Shown here piece after piece: positions 45,289-53,948 of a stretch of DNA of 64,000 nucleotides. Within the stretch, counting starts at the first letter, position 1. Each line of letters opens with the position of its first letter. A model generated the notes under the pieces. It was given only the letters and a program-made list of their open reading frames with translations, did no database searches and had not been told where the DNA came from. The position numbers were made by a program, and so were the translations under genes. This DNA is from Nitrincola sp048264025 (GTDB lineage: Bacteria; Pseudomonadota; Gammaproteobacteria; Pseudomonadales; Balneatricaceae). The stretch covers positions 91,873 to 155,872 of the forward strand of contig NZ_JBLXDN010000008.1 of the NCBI RefSeq assembly GCF_048264025.1, given 5' to 3'.

Positions 45289-46455
45289 ATGATTCCGGTT
45301 ACTCAGCCTTACCTTCCAGCTAGAAGCACACTTGATAAATATATTGATGGCATTTATGAGCGTTGTTGGCTAACCAACAACGGGCCCTTGGTGCAAGAGC
45401 TTACCACACGGTTAGAAGCCTACTTAGGTGTCGAAAACCTACTACTTGTTGGAAACGGCACGCTTGCACTACAAATTGCCTTTCGTACCCTCGGTATTAA
45501 CCAACCTATCGGGAGGCGCGCACCCGAAGCAATCACAACCCCCTTTACCTATATCGCTACAGCCAGCGCGATAAAGTGGGAAGGCATTGAACCTGTATTT
45601 GCCGATATTGACCCTCATACTTGGTGCATAGATCCGGATAATATCAAGCCTCTGATTTCAAACCGTACCCGCGCCATCGTACCAGTACATGTATTCGGCA
45701 ATAGTTGCGATGTTGACTCTATCAACCAGATCGCCAAGCGAAACAAGCTTAAAGTTATCTATGACGCCTCACATGCATTTAATGTGAAACTTGGAGAGCA
45801 AAGCCTGCTTTGCCAGGGTGACGCCTCCACACTCAGCTTCCATGCCACCAAACTATTTCATAGTGTTGAGGGTGGCGCCATTATATTCAAACGCAAACGA
45901 GACCTGAAGAAAGCACGCAAACTAATCAATTTTGGTATCACAGGTCCTGAACAAATTGAAGCCTTGGGCGTCAATGCAAAAATGACAGAATTTCAGGCGG
46001 CCATGGGTCTCAGTGTCCTGGATGAAATTGAACAGAACCTGGCCGGTAAAGCACGTGTTTACAAAACCTATGAGCATTTGTTGAAATCTGGCTCTAATTC
46101 AGTTTCTGTGACCTTTCAGCAACAACATCCAAATATCACCGCCAACTACGCTTATGCGCCAGTGCTCTTCGAAAACGAAGAGGTCTGTCTAGACGCTAAA
46201 ACATTGCTGCAAGAGAATGGCTACCAGGCTCGCCGTTATTTCAACCCTAGTCTTGATACCTTGCGGCTACTGACTAAGCGTAAACAAAAGTGCCCGGTTT
46301 CAAGAGATATTTCCAGTCGTATTCTTTGCCTGCCAACCTATGCCATGCTTGAAGACCTACATATAGCAAGCATTGCAAGGTTGTTACGCGACAGCACCAA
46401 GACAGAAACCATTATTGATAATAAAGACTCAAATATTTATAGAAAAATACTTTAA
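45289..46455 (+). CDS. DegT/DnrJ/EryC1-family sugar aminotransferase
   Basis: Enzymes of this family use PLP to aminate nucleotide-linked keto-sugars. The 388-residue protein begins IPVTQPYLPAR and has WLTNNGPLVQELTTRLEAYL, TTPFTYIATASAI, VHVFGNSCDV, YDASHAF and the PLP lysine Lys188 in FHATKLFHSVEGG. I start at the ATG 45289, with AGGAG ten bases upstream, rather than at 45265. It is the first gene behind the sigma-28 site. The product sugar cannot be read from sequence; a 4-amino-4,6-dideoxyhexose such as viosamine is a reasonable guess. Confidence 0.88.
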   Translation: MIPVTQPYLPARSTLDKYIDGIYERCWLTNNGPLVQELTTRLEAYLGVENLLLVGNGTLALQIAFRTLGINQPIGRRAPEAITTPFTYIATASAIKWEGIEPVFADIDPHTWCIDPDNIKPLISNRTRAIVPVHVFGNSCDVDSINQIAKRNKLKVIYDASHAFNVKLGEQSLLCQGDASTLSFHATKLFHSVEGGAIIFKRKRDLKKARKLINFGITGPEQIEALGVNAKMTEFQAAMGLSVLDEIEQNLAGKARVYKTYEHLLKSGSNSVSVTFQQQHPNITANYAYAPVLFENEEVCLDAKTLLQENGYQARRYFNPSLDTLRLLTKRKQKCPVSRDISSRILCLPTYAMLEDLHIASIARLLRDSTKTETIIDNKDSNIYRKIL

Positions 46456-46510
46456 CGCTGTCTAGCTCACTGAACACCAATAAATCAAAAAGCCAAAAGC
46501 AAAGAGTAAA

Positions 46511-48544
46511 ATGAAAAAAATTCGTATAGGAATAACAAGCATTGGGAGTGGTGTTGGACAATCCATCGTTGACTCCTGCCGTCTATCTGGCCTTCCTATG
46601 CATATTACCGGATACGGAAATAATCCCTATGCTTATGGAGCATTTGATTGTGACGACCAAAAAGAGCTCCCTAATATTTATCAAAAAGAATATATAGAAA
46701 GCTTAATACATGCTTGCCATCGCGATGAAATAGAAATTCTGTTTCCGGGCTTAGATGATGAGCTTTTACTTCTATCAGAAAACAAGAAAAGATTTCGAGA
46801 AATTGGAACAACAATACCTGTAAGCTCAAGCGAAATCATCGGATATTGTAGAAACAAGGAATCAATGTCAAATGAGCTCAACAAATACAGCAATACATTT
46901 GTAAAAAGCTACCAAGCATCAGAAATTATTAACAGAGAGCATCATAATCTACCCTTCCCACTGATTGCCAAACCGAATTCCGGATGTGCATCAAGAGGAA
47001 TTTTTATAATTAACAGTATAGATGACTTATACAAAGTTAATGAAAGCCATGTTATTCAGGAAATAGCTAAGCCACTTAAATCAGATATCAATTACCAAGC
47101 CTTCGAAAATGCTCTTGAAAAAAGACAAATTTATCAAGTGAGTGAACTGTCTTTACAGGTTATTATTGGAAAAGGTGGAAATGAGCTTGGTAGATTTTGC
47201 AGTTACAATAAACTTCAAAATGGGGTACCTATTGAGATAATCCCAATAAACTCACCTGATGTTTGGCATAATATTGATATAATAATTCCTGTATTAATTA
47301 AAAAAGGGCTATATGGGCCAATAAATTTTCAAGGAAGAATAACTGAAGACGGTCTAAAAATATTTGAAATAAATGCCAGATTCACGGGAATAACCGGGCT
47401 TAGAGCCCTTATGGGTTTCAATGAAGTTGAAGCCATCATACTAGATATGTTAGATAAACAAAGCAAACTACCCAGCAAAATTGAAAAGATTGGATTAAGA
47501 CAAGTACAAAATAGAACCATAAATGCAAAGACAAACAAATTCATAAAAAATGCCCTGGAACAAACAAGTACTCATGTCAAAAATACAAATGGACTGACAG
47601 TATTGGTTACAGGTGCCAATAGTTATCTGGGACGTGCTGTATTAAAAAAACTGATTAAAACAGAAAATGTTTCAGAAATTATTGCTTTGGTACGAGATCC
47701 GTCAAGATTTAGTAAAAAAATAGAACCACCACTGCCTTCAAATATTTCAGTAATGGATATTTCTACGCTAGATAATGGTCAACTAAATTTAGGTAGCATT
47801 GATGTAATCTGTCACTTAGCATCTGCAAGACCGGGAAATACAAATGAGCAAATTGCAGAATCGTTAAGCTTCACCCAGAAGATTATAAATATGGCAATAA
47901 AGTTCCAAGTTACGGGCTTTATCAATGCTTCAACTCAGGCCGTATATGGGACCAATTACACAAAGCCCTGGGCAGAGTATATGCCTGCATCCCCTGAAAC
48001 AACCTATGCCCAATCAAAGTGGGCAAGTGAGCTGATGACAAACTCTTTGTCAGAATTTAACAAACAAACATTTGGAACCTCTCTGCGATTTTCACAAATC
48101 ATTGGAGCGAGTCCTATAATGCGGAAAGCAGAGCTGCCGCACTTAATGATTCACAAACTAATGGAAGGATCAAATATAACCGTTTTAGGTGGACAACAAA
48201 AATTAGATCTAGTAGACATAGAAGATGCAGCCGAAGCTGTAATTAAACTATTAAAATCTTCCTTTGAACAATGGCCAAAAGTTTTAAATATTGGATCAGG
48301 AAACCCCATAAGAGTAGATGAATTAGCCAAAAAGTGCTTACAAGCAACTTTCTCACATGCACATGACAATAATTTAATTCATACCAAAAAATCAGAAGAG
48401 CAAAAAAGTTTTGGGATGGACATATCTCTAGCAGAAAAAATCATTGAGTGGAAGCCAACAAAAAATATAGATCATACGCTGAAATCAATAAAAGCATACA
48501 TTGAAAATCAGCATTCTCCACTCAAAAACAACCCCAACACTTAA
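46511..48544 (+). CDS. ATP-grasp / extended-SDR fusion protein
   Basis: The 677-residue protein joins two enzymes. Residues 1 to about 320 are an ATP-grasp protein: a pre-ATP-grasp fold (RIGITSIGSGVGQSIVDS), the nucleotide lid region (PLIAKPNSGCASRGIFII) and the metal-binding end (INFQGRITEDGLKIFEINAR). Residues about 364-675 are an NAD(P)-dependent epimerase/dehydratase: VTGANSYLGRA at the nucleotide site, the HLASARPGN segment, and catalytic YAQSK near residue 499. ATP-grasp enzymes usually join a carboxylate to an amine, which suggests acylation of an amino sugar. The gene is AT-rich. I know of no named family with this fusion. Confidence 0.82.
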   Translation: MKKIRIGITSIGSGVGQSIVDSCRLSGLPMHITGYGNNPYAYGAFDCDDQKELPNIYQKEYIESLIHACHRDEIEILFPGLDDELLLLSENKKRFREIGTTIPVSSSEIIGYCRNKESMSNELNKYSNTFVKSYQASEIINREHHNLPFPLIAKPNSGCASRGIFIINSIDDLYKVNESHVIQEIAKPLKSDINYQAFENALEKRQIYQVSELSLQVIIGKGGNELGRFCSYNKLQNGVPIEIIPINSPDVWHNIDIIIPVLIKKGLYGPINFQGRITEDGLKIFEINARFTGITGLRALMGFNEVEAIILDMLDKQSKLPSKIEKIGLRQVQNRTINAKTNKFIKNALEQTSTHVKNTNGLTVLVTGANSYLGRAVLKKLIKTENVSEIIALVRDPSRFSKKIEPPLPSNISVMDISTLDNGQLNLGSIDVICHLASARPGNTNEQIAESLSFTQKIINMAIKFQVTGFINASTQAVYGTNYTKPWAEYMPASPETTYAQSKWASELMTNSLSEFNKQTFGTSLRFSQIIGASPIMRKAELPHLMIHKLMEGSNITVLGGQQKLDLVDIEDAAEAVIKLLKSSFEQWPKVLNIGSGNPIRVDELAKKCLQATFSHAHDNNLIHTKKSEEQKSFGMDISLAEKIIEWKPTKNIDHTLKSIKAYIENQHSPLKNNPNT

Positions 48545-48565
48545 AGCCGACAAAAGGGTTTTGCC

Positions 48566-49921
48566 TTGCCATCAAAAATTGAAAACTTGATAATCTGTAC
48601 CGATCTAAATCAACCATTTATATATGGAACATTTCTTGAAGTTCTATATAGGCTTGAAAACGAAAACCCTGGCAATAACTCAGCTTGTTTAATCATCGGC
48701 GATGCTCACAAGCACAATCTAACCAAAATAACCAAACTAATAACAGAAGAGATAGGCATAAGCAAAGAAAAAATAAGCATCTATGCTGGCATAAGCTCAC
48801 TATCAAAACCACAACAAAATGAAGTCATATCTTTTTCTACAGAAAAATCAAAAGAAATTAATAGCTGCAAAGATCTAAGTTCACTAACCTATAAACATTA
48901 CAACTTGGGAGTACCAATACTATCAAACCTAATATCCAAAACAAGATGCATCAACCCAGATATAAATGAACACAGATATGAAATCACTGCTTATATAAAA
49001 TATTCACTTTTCACTTACCTATCCTTCAAAAACTTTAATACAACAAATAAAAAATACACTCATTACTATATATATAATGGCAGACATTACAACACATTTC
49101 CAATATCTACAATAACTCCAAAAAACACCACCCTGTATTATGAAAGATTCAACTATAGAAAAAAACTATGCATACTCCCGCACAGAATACATGATTTCAT
49201 CCAATACAGGCAAAGTATACTAGAGCTTTGGAACTCGTCAGACTTAAATAAGACGCAAAAAGAAAGCATTGCTCATGACTTTTTTGAAAAACATACCAAA
49301 AATAAATATGCACAAAAATTTACAGATTCCAGGATTAATTTTGAGAAAAAATTTATAGCATTTTTCATATCCAGCGAAGATGAATTCGCTTCACTACACC
49401 CAGAAATCAGTGTGAGCCATATTTTCAAGAATCAAAGAGATGCTGTTGCATTTATGGCAAACTGGGCTGAACAGCAAGATGAATATGATCTAATATTACG
49501 AGTCCATCCACATTATGAAGAAAAGTCAGTTGCTGATCGTGATTTTTGGAATGGCTTCAGCGGTAAAAATGTAATAACAATCCCATCACACTCAGAGATC
49601 AGCTCTTACAACCTAATGAGCATGGCTGATAAGGTCGTTAGTTTTCTTTCGACCACTGGAATTGAAGCAACATATTTAGGTAGACCCTCTATCTTACTTG
49701 GGAATAGCCCCTACAAAGGACAGGGAGCAACATATGAACCTGCAACTATTGAAGAGTTATCAGCCTTACTCAAAACCAATATAGAACCACTACCCCAAAG
49801 CAGCTGTCTTCCGTATGGTTTTTATATCGAAACGTTCGGTTATGAGTTTGAATTTCTAAAGTCGTTAGGTCTAAAAGATTTCAGCGAACTAGACTCACAC
49901 TTATCCCAAATGTTAATCTAG
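48566..49921 (+). CDS. Putative glycosyltransferase, capsule-synthesis-like
   Basis: The 451-residue protein is unfamiliar over its first 300 residues. The C-terminal part has LILRVHPHYEE (around residue 312) and VVSFLSTTGIEATYLGRPSI followed by LLGNSPY (around 355-378). This pattern is like the nucleotide-binding half of KpsC/KpsS-type and other GT-B capsule glycosyltransferases. No membrane segment is seen. Translation begins at a TTG (48566) with AGGG upstream; no early in-frame ATG exists. It lies 21 bases after the fusion gene, in the most AT-rich part of the window. Confidence 0.65.
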   Translation: MPSKIENLIICTDLNQPFIYGTFLEVLYRLENENPGNNSACLIIGDAHKHNLTKITKLITEEIGISKEKISIYAGISSLSKPQQNEVISFSTEKSKEINSCKDLSSLTYKHYNLGVPILSNLISKTRCINPDINEHRYEITAYIKYSLFTYLSFKNFNTTNKKYTHYYIYNGRHYNTFPISTITPKNTTLYYERFNYRKKLCILPHRIHDFIQYRQSILELWNSSDLNKTQKESIAHDFFEKHTKNKYAQKFTDSRINFEKKFIAFFISSEDEFASLHPEISVSHIFKNQRDAVAFMANWAEQQDEYDLILRVHPHYEEKSVADRDFWNGFSGKNVITIPSHSEISSYNLMSMADKVVSFLSTTGIEATYLGRPSILLGNSPYKGQGATYEPATIEELSALLKTNIEPLPQSSCLPYGFYIETFGYEFEFLKSLGLKDFSELDSHLSQMLI

Positions 49922-50030
49922 TAATGCATCATCTATCTACTAATAATAAATGTTGGTAAAAAATCACCAACCTTCCTAATGTACAGTTAAGAAAGAATCG
50001 AACTGCATAAGTAAAAAATGGAGTACACTG

Positions 50031-52457
50031 ATGCACAAGCACAGTACAGAAAATAACGATGACTATAGCAAGATACTAGAGCAAACGATAAATATATATC
50101 AGAAAAGCCCTAAAGACATATCAATACCAAAGATTATCGATCTTTATGAAAACAGTCAATTTAATAGCATCCCCTTTGAAGTAATAAAAATAAGCAACAA
50201 AGATAATATAAAGATAGAAACATCACTTGCCTTTGGTAAATACTTATTACGATATAACAAACTAAAAGAAGCGCTTTCGGCTTTTGAAGTCTCATTGAAA
50301 ATAGACCCCGCAAATACAGCAGCATGGGCTTTTACAGTCATTACATTAAGAAAAATTGGTGCTAAAAAAGCAGCTGATAACAAAATCACTGAAGCTTTAA
50401 AAAAGACCAAAAGACACCCCGGAATAGTCAACCTTAAGTCCCCTTATGCAAGCAATAATATTTATGCAAACAAATGCTTAACCACAGACAAATTAGATAT
50501 TCTAAACGCTTTGATACAGCAGAAGCCTAAGAGTATTGATGTAGGTGAGCTCGCATACTATCACTATGCATTTGCATTTCACTCTTTATTAAACAAAGAC
50601 ACAAACAATGCGCTTAACAACCTGTTATGTGCAATTGAAATCATTCCTACCGAATTCAGATTCTGGGCACTTCTTTCAAGAACACTTCTGCAGGCTGATG
50701 AACCACTTAATGCATATACGGCGGCTGTAGAGGCATGCACACTCAACACCAGAGTGTTTACACTTGACTACCTTCTATTATGCTCAAACAAAATCAATAA
50801 ATTTTACTTATTCGACAACATTATCGAAGCACATATTCCGAAAAGCAACTCAGACCCTAGTATCATCAATATAAAAGCAAAAAAATCCCAACTAACCCGT
50901 GACTATGAAAGCGCCTTTAAATTACTTTCAAAATCATTTGAGCTAGATAGCAAAAATCCTGAAACCCTTCTCAACTTATCATTACTTAGCTTTGATGCCA
51001 AACAATTTCAAGCAGCACATAAAAGCTTCAAAAAACTATTCACTCTCCACCCAACATATAAACAAGACACACAAAAACGCTTTTACAATTTACTATGTGC
51101 TTGCTTTTTAAATGAGTGGGATTACGTGGATTCAGAGCTCGACCCTGTTCTTTCTATAATTGACAAGGTGAATAGCCTAGATACAATTATTGCAGCCTTT
51201 TTTATACTTTCCATGACTGATGATTTTAAAAAGCATGCACAGATAGCTGCTTTAACATCACTCTCTATAATGCCAGCTAAAGATATAACCTTAACTGAAC
51301 GATTCAAGCCGTATAAAAATCATCAAAAAATTCGAGTAGGTTACCTTTCCGGCGATATTGGCGAGCATATTGTTTCACATATATTTCTACCCTTACTGAA
51401 TAGTCTTGACAGAGACATATTCGAACCCTATGTTTTTTCATACAGACCAGACGATGGCTCTGACTATTACAAAAACATAAAAGCCGGCTCAAATTTTCAT
51501 GACATTTGCAAAATGAGTGATCGTGATGCCGCCATACTCATAACAAGCCATGAAATTGACATCCTAGTTGACCTAACACTATATACATCAGCCAGTCGCA
51601 GTAACATTATGAGCTATCGACCAGCTCCTATTCAAATGCATCACACAGGCTATCCTTCCACCTCAGGGTCGCCTGACATATATGACTATATGCTTGTCAA
51701 CAAATTCTATTTGTCTGAAAAAACACTTCCCTATTATTCTGAGTCATTGATCATTCAGCCACACATAACAGATGCGCCTTTTAGAAAAAATGAATTTCTT
51801 GGAAAAGTAACTAAAGCTGATTTCAATCTACCTGAAGACAAACTCATTCTTGCTTCTTTTAATGAACCTCATAAAATCACCAGGCAGATATTTAAACTTT
51901 GGTGCAGTTTACTTGAGCAAAATAAGGATACTGTTTTATGGATCTATGCCGCTGACGAACACAGACGACAGAACATATTAGCTGAAGCGAAAACCAACAA
52001 CCTATCTGTTTCTAGAATTGTTTTTGCGGATAAGGTGGATTTTGCTGAACATAGACAAAGGCTACATCTTGCCGATCTGTTGCTTGATACCTTCCCTTAT
52101 GGGAACCACAGCTCGGCTAAAATGGCATTAGAGTCAGGTACACCGATTATTGCTTACCGTGGTATTAGTCAAGCATCCCAAATTTCAGCACTGCATTTAA
52201 CCAATGCAAAGTTAGAGCAATTGATCGCGCAGGATGATGCGTCATTTATCGCTATTGCTAATCGTTACATTCAAGATAAAGACTTTAGAGATACTTGCTT
52301 AAATACTTTAGAAATCACCCTTAACAAGCAAAACCAAGTTAGCAACCACAAACCCACAGCTTATTATGAACTTGCCTTAAAAATGCTGTATGCACGCTTT
52401 AAAGACAACCCGTCGATGGATGCCAAGCAATCTTTTGAGCTTCCAAAGTTGGAGTAA
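50031..52457 (+). CDS. TPR / SPINDLY-type O-GlcNAc transferase-like protein
   Basis: The 808-residue protein has N-terminal tetratricopeptide-like repeats over about residues 70-380 (such as LKEALSAFEVSLKIDPANTA). The C-terminal GT41-like catalytic domain follows: IRVGYLSGDIGEHIVSH, DILVDLTLYTSASRSNIMSY, RPAPIQMHHTGYPSTSGSPD, LASFNEPHKITRQIFKLW and ADLLLDTFPYGNHSSAKMAL. GT41 enzymes attach sugar to Ser/Thr of proteins. The gene ends 45 bases from the convergent flagellin gene, and related proteins in other bacteria glycosylate flagellin. GGAG lies before the ATG. Confidence 0.87.
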   Translation: MHKHSTENNDDYSKILEQTINIYQKSPKDISIPKIIDLYENSQFNSIPFEVIKISNKDNIKIETSLAFGKYLLRYNKLKEALSAFEVSLKIDPANTAAWAFTVITLRKIGAKKAADNKITEALKKTKRHPGIVNLKSPYASNNIYANKCLTTDKLDILNALIQQKPKSIDVGELAYYHYAFAFHSLLNKDTNNALNNLLCAIEIIPTEFRFWALLSRTLLQADEPLNAYTAAVEACTLNTRVFTLDYLLLCSNKINKFYLFDNIIEAHIPKSNSDPSIINIKAKKSQLTRDYESAFKLLSKSFELDSKNPETLLNLSLLSFDAKQFQAAHKSFKKLFTLHPTYKQDTQKRFYNLLCACFLNEWDYVDSELDPVLSIIDKVNSLDTIIAAFFILSMTDDFKKHAQIAALTSLSIMPAKDITLTERFKPYKNHQKIRVGYLSGDIGEHIVSHIFLPLLNSLDRDIFEPYVFSYRPDDGSDYYKNIKAGSNFHDICKMSDRDAAILITSHEIDILVDLTLYTSASRSNIMSYRPAPIQMHHTGYPSTSGSPDIYDYMLVNKFYLSEKTLPYYSESLIIQPHITDAPFRKNEFLGKVTKADFNLPEDKLILASFNEPHKITRQIFKLWCSLLEQNKDTVLWIYAADEHRRQNILAEAKTNNLSVSRIVFADKVDFAEHRQRLHLADLLLDTFPYGNHSSAKMALESGTPIIAYRGISQASQISALHLTNAKLEQLIAQDDASFIAIANRYIQDKDFRDTCLNTLEITLNKQNQVSNHKPTAYYELALKMLYARFKDNPSMDAKQSFELPKLE

Positions 52458-52490
52458 AAAAAAGCCTTGGTATTAACCAAGGCTTTTTTA
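52457..52490. terminator. Bidirectional intrinsic terminator between the OGT-like gene and fliC
   Basis: AAGCCTTGGT pairs with ACCAAGGCTT over the loop ATTA (52462-52485), flanked by an A-run on the left and a T-run on the right. It can therefore end transcripts from both the plus-strand glycan cluster and the minus-strand fliC. Confidence 0.92.
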
Positions 52491-52502
52491 GTTTGAGCTT
52501 TC

Positions 52503-53324
52503 TTAACGTAGCAACCCAAGTACAGCCTGTGGTGCCTGGTTTGCTTGAGCCAGAATGGCGATACCTGACTGCTGCAACACTTGCGCTTTGGTTAAAGCGG
52601 CGGTTTCTGCAGCGAAGTCGGCATCCATTATCCGGCTACGTGCGGCTTGCTGGTTTTCTTCAGCATTACGCAGGTTGATAATGGTAGCTTCAAAACGGTT
52701 TTGAGCCGCACCGAAAGTAGATCTTGCTTCAGCAATTGAATCAAGCGCTGTATCAATATTGCCGATAGCTGTATTTGCTCCAGCGGCGGTACTGATATTA
52801 CCCATACCTGACACAGTTGTTTTGACATCAGTAAACTCAACGTCAATGGTATCTATACCAGCAGCCGTATTAGCACCTACCTGGAAGGTAACAGTGGATG
52901 TACTACCATCCAGAATTTTCTGACCATTAAACTGGGTCACATCGGCAATACGAGTTAACTCTTCTTGCAGAGATGCAAACTCAGTTTCAATCAGTTCACG
53001 GTCTTCATCATCATAAGTACCGTTGGCAGACTGTACTGCAAGCTCACGCATACGTTGCAGTGTGTCGGTTACTTGCTGCAAAGCACCTTCTGCAGTTTGT
53101 ACCATGGATACTGCATCACTTGCGTTACGGATGGCTACGTTCATACCACGGGCCTGTGCATTCATACGCTCTGCAACAGCGAGGCCAGCAGCATCATCTT
53201 TGGCTCCATTGACTCGCAAACCGGAAGACAGACGCTCCATTGCAGTATTCATGCCCATAGAGTTATTTGCCAGGTTACGCTGTGCGTTCAATGAGAACAG
53301 GTTTGTTGCGACTACATTAGACAT
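52503..53324 (-). CDS. fliC: Flagellin (short form)
   Basis: Flagellin polymerises into the flagellar filament. The 273-residue protein has the conserved N-terminal D0/D1 region (NLFSLNAQRNLANNSMGMNT, RLSSGLRVNGAKDDAAGLAV, LQRMRELAVQSANGTY) and the C-terminal D1/D0 region (SRIMDADFAAETAALTK, ending QAVLGLLR). The middle, about residues 140-200, is short and Thr/Ser-rich, so outer D2/D3 domains are almost absent. GAGGAG precedes the ATG. It has its own sigma-28 promoter and a terminator, so it is monocistronic. Confidence 0.97.
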   Translation of the reverse strand: MSNVVATNLFSLNAQRNLANNSMGMNTAMERLSSGLRVNGAKDDAAGLAVAERMNAQARGMNVAIRNASDAVSMVQTAEGALQQVTDTLQRMRELAVQSANGTYDDEDRELIETEFASLQEELTRIADVTQFNGQKILDGSTSTVTFQVGANTAAGIDTIDVEFTDVKTTVSGMGNISTAAGANTAIGNIDTALDSIAEARSTFGAAQNRFEATIINLRNAEENQQAARSRIMDADFAAETAALTKAQVLQQSGIAILAQANQAPQAVLGLLR

Positions 53325-53382
53325 GGTCTTATCTCCTCAGTTACGCTTTAATTTGCGTAGAAATTGTCTCTTGTGATTTAAG

Positions 53383-53409
53383 TTATCGGCCACATTTGTA
53401 ATCGCTTGA
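53383..53409 (-). promoter_or_regulatory. Sigma-28 promoter of fliC
   Basis: On the minus strand TCAAGCGA (53402-53409), an 11-base spacer and a perfect GCCGATAA (53383-53390) lie 58 bases before the flagellin ATG. The -10 octamer is exact, the -35 a common variant also used before flgK here. Confidence 0.9.
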
Positions 53410-53418
53410 GCATTTTTT

Positions 53419-53832
53419 TCAACTTTCGTCTGTTCTTTCTTCACCGGCTGTTTGTTTACCAGGATCAATAGCATCCCAGCCTGATTTCAGGTCAACAAAA
53501 ATACTGATCAAGGCATCTATTTTCTGTTCACTGCGAGCGGCTTGCGCCGCTATCAGTTCTGTTTGCATGTAGCGATACAGTGCCTGCAGGTTTGCGGCTA
53601 TGTCGCCGCCTTTTTGCAGATCCAGCCCCTCTTCAAGGCCCACTAGTATATTGGATGTTTTTTTGATGCTTTCCGACAGTAAACCCAACTGATTATTGGT
53701 TATGGCGCCTTTAGCGTTGGCAAGATTTGTTAGTGCGCCCTCGTATAGCATCTGAATCAATCGATGTGGCGTTGCATTCACCAAGGCTGTTTCTACGCCA
53801 ATTTGCTTATACTGTCCGATGCCTTTGTTCAT
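53419..53832 (-). CDS. fliS: Flagellin export chaperone FliS
   Basis: FliS keeps flagellin unfolded before export. The 137-residue helical protein begins MNKGIGQYKQIGVETALVNA and has TPHRLIQMLYEGAL, then NILVGLEEGLDLQKGGDIAAN and LQALYRYM, as in the family. It follows fliD across a 116-base gap that contains a terminator-like hairpin, and precedes the fliC promoter. Confidence 0.94.
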   Translation of the reverse strand: MNKGIGQYKQIGVETALVNATPHRLIQMLYEGALTNLANAKGAITNNQLGLLSESIKKTSNILVGLEEGLDLQKGGDIAANLQALYRYMQTELIAAQAARSEQKIDALISIFVDLKSGWDAIDPGKQTAGEERTDES

Positions 53833-53901
53833 TACATTGTTCTCATATTGGTGATGGGGACGATATCATCAACAGGATACCGTTGCCCTATGCCTCTAAT
53901 A

Positions 53902-53928
53902 AAAAAGGAGACCCTAAAGCCTCCTTAC
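53902..53928 (-). terminator. Intrinsic terminator after fliD
   Basis: On the minus strand AAGGAG (53927-53922) pairs with CTCCTT (53911-53906) over a ten-base loop, followed by a T-run reaching to 53902. The stem is short, so termination may be partial and fliS may still be read through. Confidence 0.55.
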
Positions 53929-53948
53929 AGCACTAAACCCTGTTAGAT

